Assembly (NCBI RefSeq): GCF_023283825.1 | Contig: NZ_JAKILD010000001.1 | Span: forward strand, 124,001 to 188,000 | Direction: 5' to 3' | DNA from: Shewanella olleyana | Lineage (GTDB): Bacteria; Pseudomonadota; Gammaproteobacteria; Enterobacterales; Shewanellaceae | DNA length: 64,000 nucleotides | Shown: positions 8,143 through 17,396 of the stretch, piece by piece | Layout of the letters: every line of letters begins with the position of its first letter | How positions within the stretch are numbered: position 1 is the stretch's first letter | Made by a program: the position numbers and the translations under genes | The notes under the pieces: model-generated | Told to the model about the DNA's origin: nothing | Database searches by the model: none | Seen by the model: the letters and a program-made list of their open reading frames with translations, nothing else

Positions 8143-8964
8143 TTAAACTGCCACATTCACTTCGTACGAACCAAACTTACGAATATTGATTACGCCAGTA
8201 TCAAATATTAAGTACTGGCCTTTAATTCCTTGCAAAATACCCGTCACTTCAGGGGTTTTATCGAAGTTATGGGACTTTACTTTTTTAGGGAACTCAGTGA
8301 TAGGGAACTTGATCCCTTGAATAGAATCATCTAAGCGCTCAATAACAAAATCAGGATTTTCTTGTTTGATTTCTTGTAAACGTTCTTCAATCACAGGGAT
8401 CAGTTTATTGGCCATTTCGACCAAATCAACATCTTCAGCATTGCCCTTAAGCATCGCCTGCCAGTTTGTCTTATCGTTGATTAGCTTGGCTAATTCTACT
8501 TCGACTAAACCTGATAGTTGGCGAGTAGAAACTTTGAAAATAGGTAGCCCTTGTGTCGCGCCTTGATCAATCCAACGAGTCGGTATTTGAGTGTAACGAG
8601 TAATACCGACTTTGATACCTGAAGTATTTGATAGGTAGACATAATGCGGTACAAAGCAATGATTTTGGGCCCACTCAGGCTCACGACAGGTGCCTTTATC
8701 ATAATGGCAGGTTTCAGGCTTCATGATGCATAAATCGCAGCTTGCAAGCTTTGACATACACACATAGCAGTGACCCTGAGAGTAACTCTTTTTGGTTTTT
8801 TTACCACAACTACTGCAGAAGATATTGCCCGTGTGAGTTAGGGTTAGTGTTTTACCGATTAATGGATTGAGGTCGATAGTTTCATCGCCCACAGGTAATT
8901 TGTATTGCACTTCATTTTGCTCATCAAGCTGAGTGCGCATTTTAGACAGCGTTCCTAACATCAT
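8143..8964 (-). CDS. DUF2797 family protein with N-terminal zinc-binding cysteines
   Basis: This 273-residue soluble protein has an N-terminal cluster of CxxC pairs (FCSSCGKK, CYVC, CDLC and further Cys at TCHYDKGTC) that looks like a zinc ribbon. After it comes the segment VYLSNTSGIKVGITR, which recalls GIY-YIG-like folds in DUF2797. The function is unknown. Two adjacent ATG codons (8964 and 8961) are possible starts. It is monocistronic and convergent with the lipoprotein gene. Confidence 0.82.
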   Translation of the reverse strand: MMLGTLSKMRTQLDEQNEVQYKLPVGDETIDLNPLIGKTLTLTHTGNIFCSSCGKKTKKSYSQGHCYVCMSKLASCDLCIMKPETCHYDKGTCREPEWAQNHCFVPHYVYLSNTSGIKVGITRYTQIPTRWIDQGATQGLPIFKVSTRQLSGLVEVELAKLINDKTNWQAMLKGNAEDVDLVEMANKLIPVIEERLQEIKQENPDFVIERLDDSIQGIKFPITEFPKKVKSHNFDKTPEVTGILQGIKGQYLIFDTGVINIRKFGSYEVNVAV

Positions 8965-9287
8965 TTACTCATTGTTTTTATCATTTGTGGTTAGTCTAAC
9001 AGATGCTTGAAGGTAAATTTAAACGGTTTTTTAGATTGAATAAGCCGTTAAGTGCAGCTGAGGTTTATGACAATTATATGAAGCTTTAAATTTGTTGATA
9101 GATGGAGTTTTTTAGAAGGTTGTTTAGAAGCAACTAAAGGGTATTTGGGTTGATATCATGCTTATCGCATCAGCGAATCGATTACTGAGTTCGCCGATGT
9201 TATAAGTTTATGCTGAATGCCTGAACTGGATATTACTACCGCCATTTACACAGAATATAAGTGTTTGCGTATTACATACCGCAAGTT
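8965..9287. other. Intergenic region with no recognised feature
   Basis: A 323-bp AT-rich gap between two minus-strand genes. It should hold the DUF2797 promoter and the end of the gcvR-like transcript. I see no clear hairpin with a T-tract and no operator. Confidence 0.4.
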
Positions 9288-9794
9288 TTATGCACTTTTA
9301 CTTAGTTTGTCTAATACAACATCGTCGCCCAATTCGTAAAGCGAATCTGTTAATTGCTCTTCTTGGCTTGGATCGGACAAACCTAAACCCATCGTGGCTC
9401 TAAAGAGTGCAATGCCACTGTGGCTGGCTGTTTCTTGTTGGCTACTAAATTGCTCAATGTTAATCCCAAGTGCATTAATCTTGTTTGATATTTCAAGCAC
9501 TAAGCCTTCACGATCATAGGCAACCAAATTAAAGCTTAGTCGTTTAATTGGCTCTGCAATATGACCTGTTTTGCAGTAGGTACAATTTAGGCCGTCAATG
9601 CACTCTAAAGCATCTAACATTGCATCCCATTTTAATGCAGAGACTTCCAACTGTAATATAGCGGCAAAAACACCATCGATATGACGCATCTCAGAATCTA
9701 GCCAGTTACCATTGTGACGACTTATAACATTTGCTATTTGTTCAACTAGTCCTTTTCTATCAGGGGCTTGCAAGGTAATCAAGTAACGCAACAT
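9288..9794 (-). CDS. gcvR: GcvR-like ACT-domain regulator
   Basis: This 168-residue protein consists of two ACT domains: MLRYLITLQAPDRKGLVEQI at the start, and LSFNLVAYDREGLVLEIS from about residue 90. This matches the glycine cleavage repressor GcvR, a partner of GcvA that senses glycine, and related two-ACT proteins. There is no DNA-binding motif, as expected. I use the ATG at 9794 with GGGAG upstream instead of the in-frame TTG at 9809. It diverges from the pst operon. Assignment to GcvR rather than a paralogue is moderately sure. Confidence 0.78.
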   Translation of the reverse strand: MLRYLITLQAPDRKGLVEQIANVISRHNGNWLDSEMRHIDGVFAAILQLEVSALKWDAMLDALECIDGLNCTYCKTGHIAEPIKRLSFNLVAYDREGLVLEISNKINALGINIEQFSSQQETASHSGIALFRATMGLGLSDPSQEEQLTDSLYELGDDVVLDKLSKSA

Positions 9795-9840
9795 AATTGA
9801 AACTCCCAAATTCTTAACAAATAAATCTGCTGTAACACTA

Positions 9841-9858
9841 CTGTCATATTTACGTCAT
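9841..9858 (+). promoter_or_regulatory. PhoB box of the pst operon
   Basis: CTGTCATATTTACGTCAT contains two half-sites (CTGTCAT and ACGTCAT) exactly 11 bp apart with an AT-rich spacer, as in the PHO box consensus. It lies about 195 bp upstream of pstC. An isolated extra GTGTCAT lies at 9892-9898, but it is not in 11-bp phase. Phosphate-starvation activation by PhoB is therefore likely. Confidence 0.8.
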
Positions 9859-10052
9859 ATAATTCAGCCAATTAAAATTGGCATCCAAAAAGTGTCATAT
9901 AAGCTCGCTAAACTACTGTTTTTTACACCAACTAATAACTTAGAAAGTGGAAACTGTCAGTTTAGGTAAATAAAACAGCTATTTATTTAGTAACACAGCG
10001 GATTAAACAATCATAGCGAAATTTCGCTGACGATTAATTATAGAGGTTCTGA

Positions 10053-12308
10053 ATGGAAAGTCAGGTAAGTCAGCCTGGTTCTGAGACGAAGAGTTTGCTA
10101 GTCAGTAGACGAACGAATCGAAGAGCATTTACGGATAAGGCAGCTGAAGTCGGAGTTACTGTGGGTGGAACCATGGTTTTTGTCGCTTTGTTGTTGATTT
10201 TCTTTTACTTATTGTACGTCATAAAACCTATTTTTGATGGTGCTGATGTTGAACCTGTTTCAACGATTAGCTATCAGAATACTGATGTCGCCACATTAAT
10301 GGTTGGCAGTGATGAGCAAAATGAAATCGCTTATCGGGTTACTATTGATGGTCAAGTTGATTTTTATTCAGTAGCAAGCAGACAGCTAATTAAAAGCTTT
10401 AACCCGCCGCTTCCAGCAGGCGCTACTGTCGTAAGTAGCGCTAAAGCTAAGCCAAATGAGCAACGCTTTGCGCTTGGCTTAAGTTCTGGTGAGGCATTAG
10501 TTGTTGGAATCGATTTTGGCGTAACGTATCCAGATAACGTACGTACCATTACGCCACGTTTACGTTACCCACTCGGTGAAACGCCGATTATGGTAGACCA
10601 AGGTCAGCCGTTAAATAACTTGGTGTTTGACTATATCGATAGCCGCATCGGTTTTGCTTACCAAGATAATGACGGTGCATGGAAACTGAATCGCCTTGAA
10701 GGCGAAGAAAACATGATGACTGAAGAAGTCGAGTGGTATTCAGACCTAACGGTTGTTGAAGATGCACCTAAGAATGCATTAACAGCACTGATGACACCAG
10801 ATCATCGTCAATTAATCCTACCAACGCCAGATAAGATTTTTATCTACAATATCCGTGATACTGATCAGCCAACGTTACTGCAAGTGATAGATGTAAAAGA
10901 CGGCAGTAATAAAGTATCAAACGTCAGTCTATTAGCGGGTGCAAGTTCAGTATTAGTGAATTACGAAGATGGCACTATTGACCAGTATTTTCAGGTGAGT
11001 AGCCGCAATGGTCGTTTGTATCAAAAAATTCGTGATTTCGAAATAGATTCTCCAGTGCAAACTATCGCTACTGAGTTTTACCGTAAGAGTTTTGCGGTTG
11101 TGAGCCCAGAAGGTGAGTTGTCACTGCTGTATACCACGAGTCAACGTAACTTATTCACTGACACGTTTAATATTGCTCAGCCTGGTGAAATGGCATTCAG
11201 CCCGCGTTCAAACGCATTGATTGTTGAAGCTAATAACAGCCTGAACATTTTTGCGGTTGATAATGACCATCCAGAAGTCTCTTGGAGCGCATTGTGGCAG
11301 AAGGTGTGGTACGAAGGTTACCCTGAGCCGCAATATGTTTGGCAGTCAACGTCTGGCTCAGATGACTTTGAAGCTAAATTAAGCTTAATGCCACTGGCTT
11401 TCGGTACCATGAAAGCAGCGTTTTACGCGATGTTATTTGCTGTGCCAATTGCTATTGCCGGTGCAATTTATACCGCTTACTTCATGGCGCCAAAAGTGCG
11501 TAGTGTGGTTAAACCGACTATTGAGATTATGGAAGCCTTGCCAACGGTTATTTTGGGTTTCTTAGCTGGTTTATGGTTAGCGCCGTTAATCGAAGAGCAT
11601 CTGCCGGGTATTTTAGTGTTATTGACACTGCTACCAACCAGTATTTTGGTCAGCGCATACTCTTGGAGCAAGTTACCAGCTAAATGGAAGCAGCGTCTGC
11701 CTGAGACCTATCAAGAAATCATGCTCATTCCAGTGATTTTATTTGTCGGTTGGTTCTCATTTGAAATTAGCCCAGTGATTGAGATTGCATTCTTCGATGG
11801 TAATACGCGTCAATTTATCACTAACGAGCTAGGCATTACTTTCGACCAACGTAACGCGTTTGTTGTTGGTATCGCGATGGGCTTTGCGGTTATTCCAACT
11901 ATCTTCTCGATTGCTGAAGATGCGATTTTCTCGGTACCTCGTCATTTATCAAACGGTTCGTTAGCACTAGGTGCAACAAACTGGCAGACATTAACCCGTG
12001 TGGTTTTGCTTACAGCAAGCCCAGGTATTTTCTCTGCAGTGATGATGGGCCTTGGCCGCGCTGTAGGTGAAACCATGATTGTATTGATGGCAACGGGTAA
12101 CACGGCAATTCTTGAATGGAGTGTGTTTGAAGGTATGCGTACCTTGGCCGCTAACATTGCAGTTGAAATGCCAGAATCTGCCATTGGTAGTTCGCATTAC
12201 CGTGTATTGTTCCTTGCAGCATTCGTCTTGTTTGTATTTACCTTTGTTTTTAACACCATTGCAGAAGTGGTACGTCAGCGTCTACGCGAACGTTACAGCT
12301 CACTTTAA
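10053..12308 (+). CDS. pstC: Phosphate ABC transporter permease PstC, long form
   Basis: This is a permease subunit of the high-affinity phosphate ABC importer in the inner membrane. At 751 residues it is more than twice the E. coli length. After the first membrane helix (about residues 30-55) comes a large polar region of about 370 residues, presumably periplasmic, with WD/propeller-like short strands. The canonical permease domain then runs from about residue 445. The EAA-type loop LALGATNWQTLTRV near residue 635 would contact PstB. GAGG is placed six bases before the ATG. It is the first gene of pstC-pstA-pstB-phoU, behind a PhoB box. The long form is known in several Gammaproteobacteria. 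Confidence 0.93.
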   Translation: MESQVSQPGSETKSLLVSRRTNRRAFTDKAAEVGVTVGGTMVFVALLLIFFYLLYVIKPIFDGADVEPVSTISYQNTDVATLMVGSDEQNEIAYRVTIDGQVDFYSVASRQLIKSFNPPLPAGATVVSSAKAKPNEQRFALGLSSGEALVVGIDFGVTYPDNVRTITPRLRYPLGETPIMVDQGQPLNNLVFDYIDSRIGFAYQDNDGAWKLNRLEGEENMMTEEVEWYSDLTVVEDAPKNALTALMTPDHRQLILPTPDKIFIYNIRDTDQPTLLQVIDVKDGSNKVSNVSLLAGASSVLVNYEDGTIDQYFQVSSRNGRLYQKIRDFEIDSPVQTIATEFYRKSFAVVSPEGELSLLYTTSQRNLFTDTFNIAQPGEMAFSPRSNALIVEANNSLNIFAVDNDHPEVSWSALWQKVWYEGYPEPQYVWQSTSGSDDFEAKLSLMPLAFGTMKAAFYAMLFAVPIAIAGAIYTAYFMAPKVRSVVKPTIEIMEALPTVILGFLAGLWLAPLIEEHLPGILVLLTLLPTSILVSAYSWSKLPAKWKQRLPETYQEIMLIPVILFVGWFSFEISPVIEIAFFDGNTRQFITNELGITFDQRNAFVVGIAMGFAVIPTIFSIAEDAIFSVPRHLSNGSLALGATNWQTLTRVVLLTASPGIFSAVMMGLGRAVGETMIVLMATGNTAILEWSVFEGMRTLAANIAVEMPESAIGSSHYRVLFLAAFVLFVFTFVFNTIAEVVRQRLRERYSSL

Positions 12309-12311
12309 GGA

Positions 12312-12374
12312 ATGAAGATGAAAACAGTATTTAATATTTCGCCAATCGCCTTGAGAGGTTTGAGCAATGGGTAA
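12312..12374 (+). CDS. Possible 20-codon leader ORF overlapping the pstA start
   Basis: Just after pstC, AAGG precedes an ATG that opens MKMKTVFNISPIALRGLSNG and then stops at TAA. Its last 8 bases overlap the pstA start codon. It has its own plausible ribosome site, and its translation would deliver ribosomes to the pstA start, so translational coupling is conceivable. Alternatively it is a chance frame. No similarity to any known peptide is recognised. Confidence 0.35.
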   Translation: MKMKTVFNISPIALRGLSNG

Positions 12375-14025
12375 GTGGGTTAAATCAGGTTCTCCATGGA
12401 TATGGATGACTGGTGGTGCAGTAAGTATCAGCTTGATTGCAGTACTTGGTTTGTTGTTATTGATTGCTTGGCGCGGATTAAGTTACTTCTGGCCTGCTGA
12501 TATTTATCAGTGGGAAATGGAAGATAACCAAGGTGTTAAGTCGACATTAATCGGTGAAATTTATGACCGTGAAGATGTGCCTACTGAGCGTTTGATTTCG
12601 GCAGGTCATACTTTTAAAGAACACCCTGGTGAGTTTGTCACTCGCTACCTTGTGAAAACAGGTAACCGTGAGTTTGTCGGGCTGGATTTCCGCTGGATAT
12701 TGGCAACAGACATTGTTAGCCGTGAAAAGCCAGCTGATATCGCCATGTTTGAGCGTACTAAAAATGGTAATTTTTATGGTTATCCAGTTGCCGTTATCGA
12801 AAATGGCGAGCGTTTACCGCTTAAAGGCGGGCAAATTGAAACAGCGTTAGAAGATCATATTGACCGCGCTGTGGGCATTGGTGAGCAAGCGCTTCAATTG
12901 CAAAAGTCTGAAATTGGGTCAGTTAACTACGCACTTGAGCGTCTTCGATTAAAAGAACGTGGTTATGAGCTTGACGGTAAGTTAACTCCTGAGCTTAAAG
13001 CCGACCTTGATGCACAAGCTGAGCAATTAAACCTAGACTACCTTGTCATGGAAAAGGACTTGTTTGCACTGCGTGATGAAGCTGCGCGTGACTCAGTCAT
13101 CATTCGTGATATGCGCGGTGAAGAAGTCATTCTTAGACTTGATTCAGTTTTAGATGTTAGCTACGTGAACCGCATGAACAGTTTTGATAAAGTGGTTCAT
13201 TGGTTTGTTGGTTTAGGTCGATTTGTTAGCCATGACCCACGTGAAGCCAATACTGAGGGCGGGGTATTCCCAGCCATCTTCGGTACGGTATTCATGGTAA
13301 TGTTAATGGCCGTAATTGTGACGCCGTTTGGGGTTGTTGCTGCGATTTACTTACATGAATATGCTAAGAAAGGCCCAATTACTAAGATGATCCGTATTGC
13401 GGTAATTAACTTAGCGGGTGTGCCGTCAATTGTTTACGGTGTATTTGGCTTAGGCTTCTTTGTATACATGTTAGGTGGCTCGTTAGACCAACTGTTTTAC
13501 CCTGAAGCATTACCATCGCCAACGTTTGGATCGCCTGGTGTGATTTGGTCAGCACTAACATTAGCTATTTTGACATTGCCAGTTGTGATTGTATCGACTG
13601 AGGAAGGCTTAAGCCGTATCCCAAGTGCTGTACGTCAAGGTAGTTTAGCGCTAGGTGCGACAAAGTTTGAGACCTTATGGCGCATTATTATTCCAATGGC
13701 GAGCCCTGCAATTATGACAGGTCTTATTTTGGCTGTTGCTCGCGCGGCAGGTGAAGTCGCGCCATTGATGTTAGTGGGTGTTGTTAAACTCGCACCGACA
13801 TTACCCATTGATATGAACTTCCCGTTTGTCCATTTAGAACGTAAGTTTATGCATTTGGGTTTCCATATTTACGACGTTGGCTTCCAAAGTCCTAACGTAG
13901 AAGCGGCTAGACCATTAGTTTATGCAACTTCATTCTTATTAGTATCTGTGATTGTGACACTTAACTTAACAGCTATTAGTGTACGTAATCACTTACGTGA
14001 AAAATTCCGTTCGCTAGAACATTAA
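12367..14025 (+). CDS. pstA: Phosphate ABC transporter permease PstA, long form
   Basis: This is the second inner-membrane permease of the phosphate importer. It has 552 residues against about 300 in E. coli. After the first helix (about 17-37) it has an insert of some 250 residues, probably periplasmic and with a helical charged stretch (LDAQAEQLNLDYLVMEKDLF). The permease domain then begins near VFPAIFGTVFMVMLMAVI. The EAA-type loop is LALGATKFETLWRIIIP. AGAGG stands eight bases before the ATG. Together with long PstC it would form a transporter with an unusually large periplasmic face. Confidence 0.92.
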   Translation: MGKWVKSGSPWIWMTGGAVSISLIAVLGLLLLIAWRGLSYFWPADIYQWEMEDNQGVKSTLIGEIYDREDVPTERLISAGHTFKEHPGEFVTRYLVKTGNREFVGLDFRWILATDIVSREKPADIAMFERTKNGNFYGYPVAVIENGERLPLKGGQIETALEDHIDRAVGIGEQALQLQKSEIGSVNYALERLRLKERGYELDGKLTPELKADLDAQAEQLNLDYLVMEKDLFALRDEAARDSVIIRDMRGEEVILRLDSVLDVSYVNRMNSFDKVVHWFVGLGRFVSHDPREANTEGGVFPAIFGTVFMVMLMAVIVTPFGVVAAIYLHEYAKKGPITKMIRIAVINLAGVPSIVYGVFGLGFFVYMLGGSLDQLFYPEALPSPTFGSPGVIWSALTLAILTLPVVIVSTEEGLSRIPSAVRQGSLALGATKFETLWRIIIPMASPAIMTGLILAVARAAGEVAPLMLVGVVKLAPTLPIDMNFPFVHLERKFMHLGFHIYDVGFQSPNVEAARPLVYATSFLLVSVIVTLNLTAISVRNHLREKFRSLEH

Positions 14026-14053
14026 TTAGCGATATCCTGAGGAAAAAAGAAAA

Positions 14054-14872
14054 ATGATTTCTATTGATCAAAGCGCTATTAAATCTGAAGTTGTCGATTT
14101 AGCTAACCTACCTGCACAGGATACTGCGCTAGAAATTCGTAACCTAGATTTACGTTATGGTGATAAGCAAGCTCTATTTGATGTGAGCATGAAAATCCCG
14201 AAAAACCAAGTGACAGCATTCATTGGCCCAAGTGGTTGTGGTAAATCAACGCTGTTACGTTGTATTAACCGCATGAATGACTTAGTTGAAACTTGTCATA
14301 TTGACGGCGAAATTTTACTTCATGGTCAGAACATTTATGACAAACAAGTTGATGTAGCAGCACTTCGCCGTAACGTTGGAATGGTGTTCCAGCGTCCTAA
14401 CCCATTCCCAAAATCAATTTATGAGAATGTGGTTTACGGTCTACGTCTTCAAGGGGTGAGTAATCGTCGTGAACTAGATGAAGCGGCTGAGCGTTCATTA
14501 CGCGGCGCGGCAATCTGGGATGAAGTAAAAGACCGTTTACACGATAACGCCTTTGGTTTATCGGGTGGTCAGCAACAACGTCTTGTTATTGCTCGTGCGA
14601 TTGCCATTGAGCCAGAAGTATTATTACTTGATGAACCAACATCAGCATTGGATCCAATCTCAACCTTAACGATTGAAGAGCTAATTACCGAGCTTAAATC
14701 AAAATATACTGTTGTTATCGTTACCCATAACATGCAACAGGCTGCGCGTGTATCAGACCAAACCGCCTTTATGTACATGGGCGAGCTAATTGAGTACGCT
14801 GATACTAATACTATCTTTACTACGCCGCAAAAACGTAAGACAGAAGATTACATTACAGGTCGTTACGGCTAA
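14054..14872 (+). CDS. pstB: Phosphate ABC transporter ATP-binding protein PstB
   Basis: This 272-residue ATPase has Walker [11 protein letters not shown]-loop VFQRPNPFP, signature LSGGQQQR, Walker [12 protein letters not shown] and the switch histidine in VIVTHNMQQ. It powers phosphate import with PstC and PstA. Its N-terminus is about 20 residues longer than typical. It lies 28 bp after pstA with GAGG before the ATG. Confidence 0.96.
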   Translation: MISIDQSAIKSEVVDLANLPAQDTALEIRNLDLRYGDKQALFDVSMKIPKNQVTAFIGPSGCGKSTLLRCINRMNDLVETCHIDGEILLHGQNIYDKQVDVAALRRNVGMVFQRPNPFPKSIYENVVYGLRLQGVSNRRELDEAAERSLRGAAIWDEVKDRLHDNAFGLSGGQQQRLVIARAIAIEPEVLLLDEPTSALDPISTLTIEELITELKSKYTVVIVTHNMQQAARVSDQTAFMYMGELIEYADTNTIFTTPQKRKTEDYITGRYG

Positions 14873-14936
14873 TTGAACTGGCATGAATAGCCGATGGCTT
14901 CGGTCAATATTTTAAAGAATAAAGGTTGATACAGTA

Positions 14937-15647
14937 ATGGAAAACAAAAATTTAAATAAGCATATTTCTGGTCAGTTTAATGCTGAATTAGAAGATATTC
15001 GTAACCGCGTTTTAGCGATGGGTGGCTTAGTCGAGCGTCAGCTTGAAGAGTCACTTGATGCATTAGCATCACTTGATGCTGAACTTGCACAGAAAGTGAT
15101 TGATGGCGATCATCGAGTCAATGGTATGGAAGTGGCTATTGATGAAGAGTGTACCCGTATTATTGCTAAGCGTCAGCCTGCAGCAAGCGATCTACGTTTA
15201 ATCATTACCATAGGCAAGACTATTACTGATTTAGAGCGTATTGGTGATGCTTGTGTGCGTATTGCTAAAGCGGCATTAGATAAGCGTTTAAACAACCAGC
15301 AGCCATTACTGGTCAGCATTGAAAACATGGGCCGTCATGCTACTCGTACGCTTCATGCGACCCTTGATGCATTTGCACGTATGGATGCAGAAAACGCACT
15401 TGAGTTGCATAAAGAAGATGCCAAGTTAGACAAAGAGTATGAAGGTATTATCCGCCAGCTTATGACTTATATGATGGAAGACCCTCGTTCAATTCCTGCG
15501 GTATTAGACGTACTATGGGCGGCTCGCGCTGTTGAGCGTGTTGGCGACCGTTGTAAAAACATCTGTGAATACATTATCTTCTTTGTGAAAGGTAAAGATG
15601 TTCGTCATACTTCTTATGAAGATATGGAAAAAGATTTAAACATGTAA
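14937..15647 (+). CDS. phoU: Phosphate signalling protein PhoU
   Basis: This 236-residue cytoplasmic protein is composed of two three-helix PhoU repeats; the metal-binding acidic/Arg motifs are visible around [15 protein letters not shown] and [17 protein letters not shown]. PhoU links the Pst transporter to the PhoR kinase and represses the Pho regulon when phosphate is plentiful. It is the last gene of the pst operon and is followed by a terminator. Confidence 0.95.
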   Translation: MENKNLNKHISGQFNAELEDIRNRVLAMGGLVERQLEESLDALASLDAELAQKVIDGDHRVNGMEVAIDEECTRIIAKRQPAASDLRLIITIGKTITDLERIGDACVRIAKAALDKRLNNQQPLLVSIENMGRHATRTLHATLDAFARMDAENALELHKEDAKLDKEYEGIIRQLMTYMMEDPRSIPAVLDVLWAARAVERVGDRCKNICEYIIFFVKGKDVRHTSYEDMEKDLNM

Positions 15648-15685
15648 ATGACTCGCTGTCGTTTCAGTGATAATCCATTGACGAT

Positions 15686-15745
15686 TTAATCATTCACGGA
15701 TTAATCATTTACGGGTTAGTGTTTTACGGACTTAATGTTTACGAG
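15686..15745 (+). repeat. Degenerate 15-bp tandem repeat after phoU
   Basis: There are four successive related units: TTAATCATTCACGGA (15686), TTAATCATTTACGGG (15701), TTAGTGTTTTACGGAC (15716) and TTAATGTTTACGAG (15732). The tract lies between the phoU stop and its terminator hairpin. The function is unknown. Confidence 0.65.
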
Positions 15746-15748
15746 AAG

Positions 15749-15773
15749 AGCCCCTTAGTTGGGGCTTTTTTAT
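15749..15773 (+). terminator. Intrinsic terminator of the pst operon
   Basis: AGCCCC and GGGGCT form a G+C-rich stem around TTAGTT, followed by TTTTT. Confidence 0.85.
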
Positions 15774-15783
15774 GCCTGCTTTC

Positions 15784-15837
15784 TAGCCTGTTTTTTATAC
15801 CTGTTTTATATGCTTGTTCTTTATACCTGTTTTTATA
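15784..15837 (+). repeat. Degenerate 13-14-bp tandem repeat after the phoU terminator
   Basis: Four successive related units: TAGCCTGTTTTTTA, TACCTGTTTTATA, TGCTTGTTCTTTA and TACCTGTTTTTATA. The sequence differs from the tract before the terminator. It is T-rich and non-coding. Confidence 0.6.
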
Positions 15838-16024
15838 ATGCAGGCGATGATACTTAGTTCTCGTTTTATTCTCGCAGTATTTTGATTTCAAGCTGGAAAC
15901 CACAATATGAATTTCAGTTGTTTGAATATATCTACTAACTTGGACAAAATGACCAATAAAAGAATGTTAAATTGAGTCATTTTGTCGTGGTATTTTATAT
16001 AAGTTATTAAAATAACGATATTTT

Positions 16025-16040
16025 TATGAATTAGATCACA
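16025..16040 (+). promoter_or_regulatory. CRP-like site upstream of the MOT1-type transporter
   Basis: TATGA-ATTAGA-TCACA matches the CRP consensus TGTGA-N6-TCACA in nine of ten core positions. It is about 60-75 bp before the start codon, a distance compatible with activation. Confidence 0.5.
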
Positions 16041-16098
16041 ATTAATTTCTGGCACTTAAATTGCTATCTTTATATATCCAATCCTTACGGCAAGATAT

Positions 16099-17244
16099 AT
16101 GAGATGTAAGACTCCTCAACTAAATAATGTCAATAAACTATCTGGTGAATTAAGTGGCGCTTTTGCCGACTTAGGAACCTTCCTTCCGCTTGTATTAGGG
16201 CTTATCGCTCTTAATCAATTCTCACCCCAAGGCATATTCTTAGGCTTTGGATGCTTTGCACTGTTTACTGCTTTTTATTATCGCAGGCCAATTCCTATAC
16301 AGCCTATGAAAGTCATCAGTGCTCTTGTGATTGCAGAAGGATTAACTCCAGGAATGCTTCAAGCATCGGCAATGTTAATGGGGCTAATCTTACTCATCTT
16401 AGCCTACAGCGGTATTATTCAGTGGATGGCTAAACAGTTATCACCTGCAATCAGTATTGGGATCCAATTAGCCATTGGTATTCAATTGATTTGGATGGGT
16501 GGCTTTATGATGAGCGAGACATGGGGGGTTGGTTTACTTGCTTTTGCTGCACTATTTTTAAGCCGCTTCATGCCAATGCAATATATTGTGATGCCATTAG
16601 TCATTTTAATGGGCATAACTTGGCAATATTTCAGCCAAAGTGCCCCCAGTTTTGATTTCGTTCAGGCTGCTCCTTGGCATTTAAGTTGGCCTGAAAACCA
16701 TGAGTGGAGTTCGGCTGCTATTTTGTTAGTACTGCCGCAATTAGCGTTAACCTTAACGAATGCGGTTATTGCGATATCGGCGATGGCAAAGGATAAATTT
16801 CCTGAAGACAGCGATAAATTTACCTCGCAAGCTTTTGCGAAAAGTTCAGGCTGGGCGAATTTACTGATGGCACCATTTGGCGGCGGAGCTATGTGTCATG
16901 GTGCAGGCGGTCTTGCCGTTCAACATCACTTTGGTGCTCGCACTTGGATAGCTCCGGCTATTTTTGGTCTCAGCTGTTTATTGATTGCGGCATTTTGGGG
17001 GCAGGGAATTGCAGCCGTGCTATCACTTATTCCTCTTGCGGTATTAGGAAGTTTACTGGCTATTGCCGGAACTCAGCTTGCCTGGTCTAAGCGATTTATT
17101 GATGGAAAACCGTTTTGCATCTTTGTTATTTTTACCACAGCGTTAGCGTGCCTTATCGTTAACACTGCAGTTGGTCTGGCTGTTGGGGTGGTTTTAGAAT
17201 TAGGGCGCCATCAATGGTTGTCTTTTTCGGCTTCAAAAAACTAA
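16099..17244 (+). CDS. MOT1-type putative sulfate/molybdate transporter
   Basis: This 381-residue inner-membrane protein has about 10-11 hydrophobic segments. It shows the MOT1 (MFS_MOT1) hallmarks ELSGAFADLGTFLP near the N-terminus, RPIPIQPMKVI near residue 70 and FGGGAMCHGAGGLAVQHHFG near residue 260. Family members transport molybdate or related oxyanions, but the substrate in this gene is inferred only. It is monocistronic, with a CRP-like site upstream. No molybdenum cofactor gene is adjacent. Confidence 0.85.
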   Translation: MRCKTPQLNNVNKLSGELSGAFADLGTFLPLVLGLIALNQFSPQGIFLGFGCFALFTAFYYRRPIPIQPMKVISALVIAEGLTPGMLQASAMLMGLILLILAYSGIIQWMAKQLSPAISIGIQLAIGIQLIWMGGFMMSETWGVGLLAFAALFLSRFMPMQYIVMPLVILMGITWQYFSQSAPSFDFVQAAPWHLSWPENHEWSSAAILLVLPQLALTLTNAVIAISAMAKDKFPEDSDKFTSQAFAKSSGWANLLMAPFGGGAMCHGAGGLAVQHHFGARTWIAPAIFGLSCLLIAAFWGQGIAAVLSLIPLAVLGSLLAIAGTQLAWSKRFIDGKPFCIFVIFTTALACLIVNTAVGLAVGVVLELGRHQWLSFSASKN

Positions 17245-17282
17245 CTTATTTACACTGATATTGTCTTTACTTTTAAATTGCG

Positions 17283-17298
17283 TGTGATGAAGTTCACA
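17283..17298 (+). promoter_or_regulatory. CRP site upstream of the DUF502 gene
   Basis: TGTGATGAAGTTCACA is a perfect match to both conserved half-sites of the CRP consensus (TGTGA-N6-TCACA). It is centred about 105 bp before the DUF502 start codon and 46 bp after the previous stop. Confidence 0.75.
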
Positions 17299-17396
17299 AT
17301 GTTGTAGTTGCTCAATTAGCTATCCCGTATATGCGAAGTGACTAATGAGCAAACTGTGTTAACATTTTCTCCTGAATCTTCTTTCTCGTGAGCTAA

